Source: Agapetus fuscipes
Lineage: Eukaryota > Arthropoda > Insecta > Trichoptera > Glossosomatidae
Direction of reading: 5' to 3'
Assembly (NCBI GenBank): GCA_951799405.1
Contig: OX637334.1
Location: forward strand, 13,020,001 to 13,084,000
Length of the DNA stretch: 64,000 bases
Shown: piece by piece, positions 58,329 to 64,000 of the stretch
How the letters are laid out: every line of letters begins with the position of its first letter
Numbering within the stretch: the stretch's first letter is position 1
Notes under the pieces: model-generated
Told to the model about the DNA's origin: nothing
The model's input: the letters and a program-made list of their open reading frames with translations, nothing else
Database searches by the model: none
Made by a program: the position numbers and the translations under genes

Positions 58329-58560
58329 AATCTAATCTAATCTAATCTAAGGTGCAAGGATATGTTACATTGGAGATTCACATTACATGCATTCTCACAA
58401 CCAGACACGTACAAGTTCGCGCTTGCACATGCCTCATGTGAACCTACAACATAAAAACCAAATCTCAAATGGACATACACCCTGCAACTCTTGCCGTCCT
58501 TCCCTGAGACAGGGGTGACACTGGCAAAGTGAACCATTTTTACAGCATGGGTGGTCAGCC
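58329..58560 (-). repeat. Family A insertion with known empty site
   Basis: The tail is (ATCTA)n at its 3' end and the head is truncated by about 20 bp (starts GCGGCTGACC). Copy 1 of family G reads AAAAATGATTAAAAAGG at this point. The TT on both sides may be a minimal duplication. Confidence 0.85.
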
Positions 58561-58627
58561 GCAGGTTAAAAAGGTTAATTTAAAATACTAGGCTTTGAAG
58601 TGTTATTTTTTATACAAAAGTGATCAA

Positions 58628-58878
58628 TAATCTAAATCTAAGCTGCAAAGATATATATATATCATTTGAGATTTACACTAAACGTATTCCCATAAGCAGA
58701 CACGTATGAGTTCGCGCTCACACACGCCGCATATGAGCCTACAATAAAAAACCCAATCTCAAGTGAACATAAGCCCTGCTACTCTTGCCTACTTTCCCTG
58801 AAATAGGGTTGACATTGTCAAAGTGAACCATCTTTTACAGTATGGGTGGTCAGCCTCATACCAATCTATAAGTCAAGG
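58628..58878 (-). repeat. Family A repeat inside family G copy 2
   Basis: Orthologous to 56387-56612 within the duplication. It keeps a 17-bp segment (AAACGTATTCCCATAAG) that copy 1 lost. Confidence 0.85.
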
Positions 58879-59440
58879 AAAATGATCATACCGCAAAATT
58901 AAAATTACTTAAGCAGAGTGCCTTTATTAATAATACAAATTAAACATTTTGTTGTGAAAATTAAATATCACCTCAAAACAACTTTATTTTATGCTGTAAA
59001 GTCATGTGCAGTCCACTGTACATTTAATTTCTGATACGCGCGTTGGGGAATTCTTGCCTCTCAAAAGATTGTTTTCGTCGCCCATCCATGCATATTATAC
59101 ATCGATGATATCACGCATCTCCCTCGTGCTACGAGGTATATACTTATTTTCAACATTCTTACTATGACAGGACAGATAATTTACAACCCTTTATTATAAG
59201 TAAGTAAGTATCCATGAAGTTTTAATATATGTTTAATCTTCTATACGATATTATTTTTTATATTCTGTTAAAATAAAGTACTGAGGCGTTTAAGCCAGAT
59301 TTTGACCAAAAACGGGACTCGACGTGAAGTTTTTTCGAAAAAATTTGACTTTAAAATTCATTTCCCGTGAAACTATAGCAGATAGAAAGAATATGTACGA
59401 GACTATTATTGTTTTAAAATTAATGATCTTATTTTTGATT

Positions 59441-59748
59441 TACAAAAATTTCAATTATTGTACTTTGTTTTTGAGTCATAAAATATAATGTATAAAATAC
59501 CGTTTTACCCTCTTTTCTCCTGAACCAAAAGAGTTGGAAATACAAATTTTTGGTATGTTAATTTTAATGTTATTAGTAACAAACGTAGCATAATTTTTTA
59601 TTTCTTTATTCTCATGACTCATACAACTTATATCAAAATATCGATTTATATATTTGTTAAAAAAATGACCGCATTCAAAATGCTCCAGGTTTGGAGTATT
59701 TTTTTTAATGCAAAAAGCAGGTAAATAATGTAGGTCATCATCTCTTAC
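59441..59748. other. Spacer before the tandem repeats, nothing recognised
   Basis: AT-rich. It continues the family G flank for about 20 bp and then has no match in the window. Confidence 0.45.
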
Positions 59749-60066
59749 TAGTCTCTGCCTGGTAGTCGATGAGGTAGTTTGCACCATTTTTTGGGCCTCT
59801 TTGAAGAGGCCGCCTCCAGAACGCTCCAGGGTAGGATCACCAAAATCTGCAGAAAAGGCATGTACTCGATGCCGGACACCTCCCCAAACATGTTTCTGCC
59901 TGGTAGTCGATGAGGTAGTTTGCACCATTTTTTGGGCCTCTTTGAAGAGGCCGCATCCAAAACGCTCCAGGATAGGAAAAGGCAGACCAGTGAAAAAATG
60001 ATGTACTCGATGCAAACTACCAGCCTGACCATGTCTCTGCCTGGTTGTCGATGAGGTAAGGTTTCG
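59749..60066 (-). repeat. Tandem ~138-bp repeat upstream of the LINE
   Basis: Starts near 59749, 59886 and 60028, each with CTGCCTGGTAGTCGATGAGG or a close variant, and TTTTTTGGGCCTCTTTGAAG in two of them. The unit is open on the minus strand, giving repeated QTTSSTTRQ peptides. It may be the LINE 5' region or an unrelated repeat. Confidence 0.65.
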
Positions 60067-60283
60067 TACGTCTGGCTCTTAGTCTATTACTATTTATTAT
60101 ATTATGTTGCTGTGGTAATGAATAATTTGATTTTTTTAATGTGGTCATATAATAGCGATAAAAAATGTCACATAATAAATATACGTCGATGCCCCATCGG
60201 TTTCGATCAAGCACTTCATCATCCTTTGGTATTTTTTATACGATTAACATTAATAATTCAAATGAAAAAGGTTCTATTTAAAG

Positions 60284-61708
60284 GTGTTTTATCAAAACTG
60301 TCGTGGCTTAAAATCAAAACTTATTGATTTCAGAGAAAATTTGTTAACAAATAACTATGATATTGTGGTTTTGACGGAGACTTGGTTGAATGAGGGTGTG
60401 TTTGATAATGAACTCTTTTTTAACGAATATACTGTCTACCGTAGAGACAGAGATTTTGTTTCTAGTGGTAAGAAGGATGGTGGCGGAGTACTACTGGCTG
60501 TAAATCGTGCTTTGGGTTGTGTATGCTCATCTATTTGGAATGGTATTGCTGAGAGTTTATTTATTGATTTATGTTTTTCAGCTTCAGGCTCTCGTTCTAA
60601 CGGTTCACCCTCTTTATTACTTGGTGTGGTGTACATACCACCTTCTTCATCATTTAAGCTTTATGACAATTTTTTTAGAGACTTGACTGAGCGTTATATT
60701 GGGTTCAATCACAAGAAAAACATTTGCCTTATTGGTGACTTTAATGTTCCATCAATTCAATGGACTAGAGGTACTGACAATAATTCATTTTTTGTTCCTG
60801 GTTCTTATTCTGGACCTATAGCTCAACTTTTAATTGAGTCTAGTTCATTTCTAAATTTGTCCCAATACAATGAAATTTTAAATGACAACGGGATAATGCT
60901 GGACTTGATTTTATCTTCCATTCCATGTTCAGTGTCTAGGTGTGACTCTCCTTTGGTGAGTGAGGACTCGCACCATCCATCGCTTTTAATAGGATTTCAC
61001 TTTTTTAATGTCAACGATTTGTCTCATAGTGAGTTACCGAGATTAAATTACTTCAAATCCAATTTTTCTGAGATTAATTTCGAACTTCAGAGCGTTGATT
61101 GGAGTGTGATTTTGGGTGATGGTTCAGTTGATGAGATGGTAGATTTATTCTATAAATTTATACTCAATATTATAGAAAAACACACTCCTGTTAAAAAAAC
61201 ATCATGTAGAAAATTTCCAAAGTGGTTTTCATCTAAAACCATTGATTTATTCAGAAAGAAAGGTAGAGCTTGGTACAAATGGAAAAAATATAATAATTCA
61301 TTTGATCGCAACTTGTTTTCTCAACTGAGAGCTCAGTTCAAGTCATCTCAGGCAAATGATTTTAAATTGTATATTAACAACGTTGAGTGTTCTCTCAAGA
61401 ATAATGTAAAATCCTTCTTTTCATATGTAAATTCTTTAAAACAATCTACAGGCTATCCGAAAAGTATGAACAATGGTGATTTGACTTGCAATGAACCGGA
61501 GGGTATAGCAAATTTATTCTCTGCTTTTTTTAGCTCTGTTTTTTCGCCAAACGATTTACCCGACCAAACTTCAATCGATTTTCAACCAACAGGCACTAAT
61601 TCGTGTCTTTCTTCTATCAAAATTCTTAAATCTGAAATTTACAAAATTTATCTAATGTTGATGAAACAAAGGGTGTTGGCCCAGACAGAATTGCTCCAAT
61701 TTTCTTGA
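60284..61708 (+). pseudogene. LINE ORF2, endonuclease half
   Basis: 474 open codons. All APE-type landmarks are present: N in QN-RG, E in TETW, DFN, and D/H in the final SEDSHH. The frame is lost near 61650, just where the linker to the RT begins (KSEIYKI), and closes at 61708. Confidence 0.88.
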
Positions 61709-62562
61709 AAAGATGTGCTAGTCATATTGTTAAGCCTTTATATATTATATTTAAAAAAAGTATCGATGAAGGCTATTTTCCACGTAAATGGAAAGCAGCC
61801 AATGTGACTCCTTTGTACAAGTCAGGTGACAGATCAGACGTAAGAAATTATAGGCCTATATCAATTTTATCTTCCATATCAAAGATTTTCGAATCTATTG
61901 TTAGAGAACAAATGACATTCTTTCTTAAGCCGTATCTGCTGATTGAACAGCATGGTTTTATACGAGGTAGATCGACGGTCACTAATCTTATCTCATACTG
62001 TGACTATCTGTTTTCTGCGTTGGACGGTCGAGTTCAGGTAGATGCAATTTATACAGATTTCCAAAAGGCTTTCGACAAAGTTGATCATCGTATATTATTG
62101 AGAAAGTTGGAAACTCATGGTATACATGGAAGCCTTTTGAGATGGATTTCATCTTATATTTCTAATAGACTAATGACTGTCAAACTAAATGGATACTCAT
62201 CGGAAAGCATCGTAATTACTTCTGGTGTTCCACAGGGCTCTGTTTTGGGTCCATTGTTGTTTACTATATTCGTTAATGATATTGGTAGCTGCTTTAGACA
62301 TTCTGAGTTCCTATTATTTGCAGATGATCTCAAAATTTTCCGTCAAATTCGATCATCATACGACTGTGAATTGCTTAATGAGGATTTAAATAGATTACAT
62401 GATTATTGTTTTAATAATAATTTGTTTATGAACCTCATTAAGTGTAATTCAATTACATTTACAAAAAATAAAGTGAAAATTGACCACAATTACAAAATAA
62501 ATGGCTACAGTTTATTGAGGGTTCATAGGATTAGGGATTTGGGTATCACATTTGATTCTTAA
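61705..62562 (+). pseudogene. LINE ORF2, reverse transcriptase half
   Basis: RT fingers and palm with the Asp of YTDFQKAFD and the FADD pair intact. The shifted frame starts before 61705 with a GPDRIAP-type segment. A TAA at 62560 interrupts DS-LNFDEH, which otherwise reads on in the same frame. Confidence 0.9.
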
Positions 62563-63480
62563 CTTAACTTCGACGAACATGTAAATAAAATCACTGAGGA
62601 AAGTAATAAATTACTGGGTTTCATCTTGAGGACTACTAAACCTTTCAAATTTGGTGAATCTTCTTTGTTTTTGTACATGTCACTTATTCGTTCTAAGCTT
62701 GAATACTGTTCGACCGTGTGGAATCCACATTTTAAGAAATATATTGATCAGATTGAAAGAACTCAAACACGTTTTATTAAATTGATGAAGAAAAGACTCC
62801 CCAATAGTACTTTATTTGAAACACTACCTAAACTTGAATCAAGAAGAACTTTGATAAAAAAAAAAAAAACGCAACTAAGCTACACATATAGTGTAACTTC
62901 TAGCCGCGTTATCCCCGATGGGGTCGCATGTGGCGAGTTGAACCTATTTATTTTTACAGGTAAGGAGGCCGGCCTTACGCCAACCACTTCAGTGAAGTGG
63001 GGGGTTTCCCAGCTCCCGAGGGGGCTGGTACTCATTTCTTGAGAAGGCTGAGTAAACCTTGCCGGTATTTTATTTTGGGGTTTGAAATAAACACCGAAAC
63101 GGGAAATCATTTCTGACACCCTCGGTGGGATTCGAACCCGAGCTTTCGGCGTGGAATGCAAGCACTCTACCACCTGAGCTATCGACCAGTAATATGATAG
63201 ATGTTTGTAATCTCAGAAAGGTGTGTGCATCTGAGTTTGACGCGCCCAATATTTTAAATAAAATCAATTTTAGATTACCTAATCTGACTAGGTCTTGTTT
63301 TCCATTTTATCTCCATAAAACCAATACCTTTGCAGGTTCGAGAAATCCAACCTATAGAATGTGTGATGTTTATAATAAGAGCTTTTCGCAGTGTGAACTA
63401 TTTGAGACCACTAAATATAAATTCAAAAAACAAATACGTTTACTTATTTTTGGATCTGATATTGTTTCTGGGGTGGGTTG
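62563..63480 (+). pseudogene. LINE ORF2, C-terminal part split by a SINE
   Basis: LRTTKPFKFGESSLFLYMSL, LEYCSTVWNPHFKKYIDQIE and ERTQTRFIKLM are the usual post-RT segment. After SINE E, MIDVCNLRKVCASEFDAPNI continues to a TGA at 63478-63480. Confidence 0.85.
62870..63188 (-). mobile_element. SINE E, full-length, inserted in the LINE
   Basis: On the minus strand the head GGTCGATAGCTCAGGTGGTA and box B GGGTTCGAATCCC are intact, making this the best copy for defining the family. The 3' end GTGTAGCTTAGTTGCG is followed by a T-run. Confidence 0.92.
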
Positions 63481-63864
63481 AGTATCGGGCTATTTTTCTA
63501 TTTTCTATTTTTTATTTTTCATTTTCACTTTCTATTTTATTATTATTATTATTATTATTATTTTTTTTTTTTTTTTAATTGTTTGGGGGCAAGTGACAAA
63601 TTTATGTGTGTATTAGATTTATTTTAAAGAAATATTGTAATGGTGTGAATGCTGTGTAATATGCTTCTAGTGTTGTATAGCTGTGATTGCCTGCGTGATG
63701 TTTGTGTGAAGATGTAAGTATGCTTGTGTCTATTGATGTAGTGTGCATAGTTTGGATGATTGGTTATTTGTGTTACTGTTGCTTATTATTATTTTTATTT
63801 TTTTATTGTTTATATGTACCAATTGTCTGTATTGCACCTCTTAATAAAAAAATAAATAAAATCA

Positions 63865-64000
63865 TTAATTTTAAAACAATAATAATCTCTTACAGATTCT
63901 TTCTATCTGCTATAGTTTCACGGGAAATGAATTTTAAAGTCAAATTTTTTCGAAAAAACTTCACGTCGAGTCCCGTTTTTGGTCAAAATCTGGCTTAAAC
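63865..64000 (-). repeat. Family G duplicate, copy 3 (runs off the window)
   Basis: Reverse complement of 57010-57160. The LINE tail joins it at the same base as in copy 1, so copies 1 and 3 descend from one LINE-bearing ancestor. Confidence 0.88.

Larger units (their letters stand above)
58188..59440 (+). repeat. Family G duplicate, copy 2
   Basis: Direct repeat of 56165-57170 with one extra family A copy (58329-58560) and no LINE insertion. It serves as the empty site for the LINE, just as copy 1 is the empty site for the A insertion. Confidence 0.88.
60284..63864 (+). mobile_element. Non-LTR retrotransposon (Jockey-like superfamily), damaged
   Basis: The AP endonuclease domain lies at 60284-61000: QNCRGLKSK, VLTETWL, GGGVLLAVNR, IGDFNVPS, then SEDSHHPSLL. 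The RT domain lies at 61700-62350: YRPISILSS, QHGFIRGRSTVTNL, YTDFQKAFDKVDH, GVPQGSVLGPLLF and the catalytic FADDLKIF. A C-terminal part runs to 63480. It ends in an A-rich 3' tail at about 63864. The ORF is broken by a frameshift near 61650, an in-frame TAA at 62560 and a SINE E insertion at 62870. No ORF1 is seen, so it is 5'-incomplete. Confidence 0.92.

Noticed and set aside
59476..60015. 179-codon minus-strand frame with repeated QTTSSTTRQ
   Set aside because: The repetition follows the 138-bp tandem DNA repeat, so it is not evidence of a protein-coding gene.

Overview
This window looks like intron-rich, AT-rich, transposon-packed chromosomal DNA from an arthropod, most likely an insect. 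The coding exons are GC-rich, and the encoded CNOT3 resembles insect and vertebrate CNOT3. The order is not settled; a lepidopteran-like origin is possible, since Helitrons and a 'TTACGTCA'-type MITE of the kind often seen there are present, but nothing here proves it.

One conserved gene dominates. On the minus strand, 51193 down to 3898 encodes CNOT3 (Not3), a subunit of the CCR4-NOT deadenylase. I could assign all 11 coding exons, with phase-consistent GT-AG junctions and a total of 671 residues. The exons are 51193-51169, 51084-50852, 48053-47898, 20971-20792, 19371-19179, 14309-14206, 13306-13033, 11224-11019, 8999-8664, 4915-4706 and 3996-3898. Intron 3 is about 27 kb and filled with repeats. 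At the left edge the last exon of a convergent plus-strand gene ends at 3679, 218 bp from the CNOT3 stop. To the right, a possible first exon of a divergent gene lies at 51464.

The rest is a nested record of mobile elements. There are rolling-circle Helitrons (14508-16113, and 34337-38755 with 35527-37696 inside it), hAT elements with 8-bp target duplications, Harbinger-like MITEs with TTA/TAA duplications, and Tc1/mariner-like MITEs. Two tRNA-derived SINE families occur, one carrying a 5S rRNA-like head and one found as a fused dimer. LINE remnants include a damaged 3.2-kb endonuclease-RT element at 60284-63480. A Penelope-like GIY-YIG fragment lies inside inverted arms with hammerhead-like motifs. 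An abundant ~260-bp repeat, here called family A, has at least 25 copies.

The most unusual signal is in CNOT3 itself. Intron 2 is essentially a ~42-bp minisatellite made of copies of the exon 2 end plus its own 5' splice site. A similar donor-bearing array lies beside exon 4, a 28-bp array of about 28 units abuts exon 5, and an in-exon duplication sits at the exon 7 donor. A 2.85-kb long-inverted-repeat element with a perfect 8-bp target duplication (52272-55122) is the best candidate for an undescribed mobile element.
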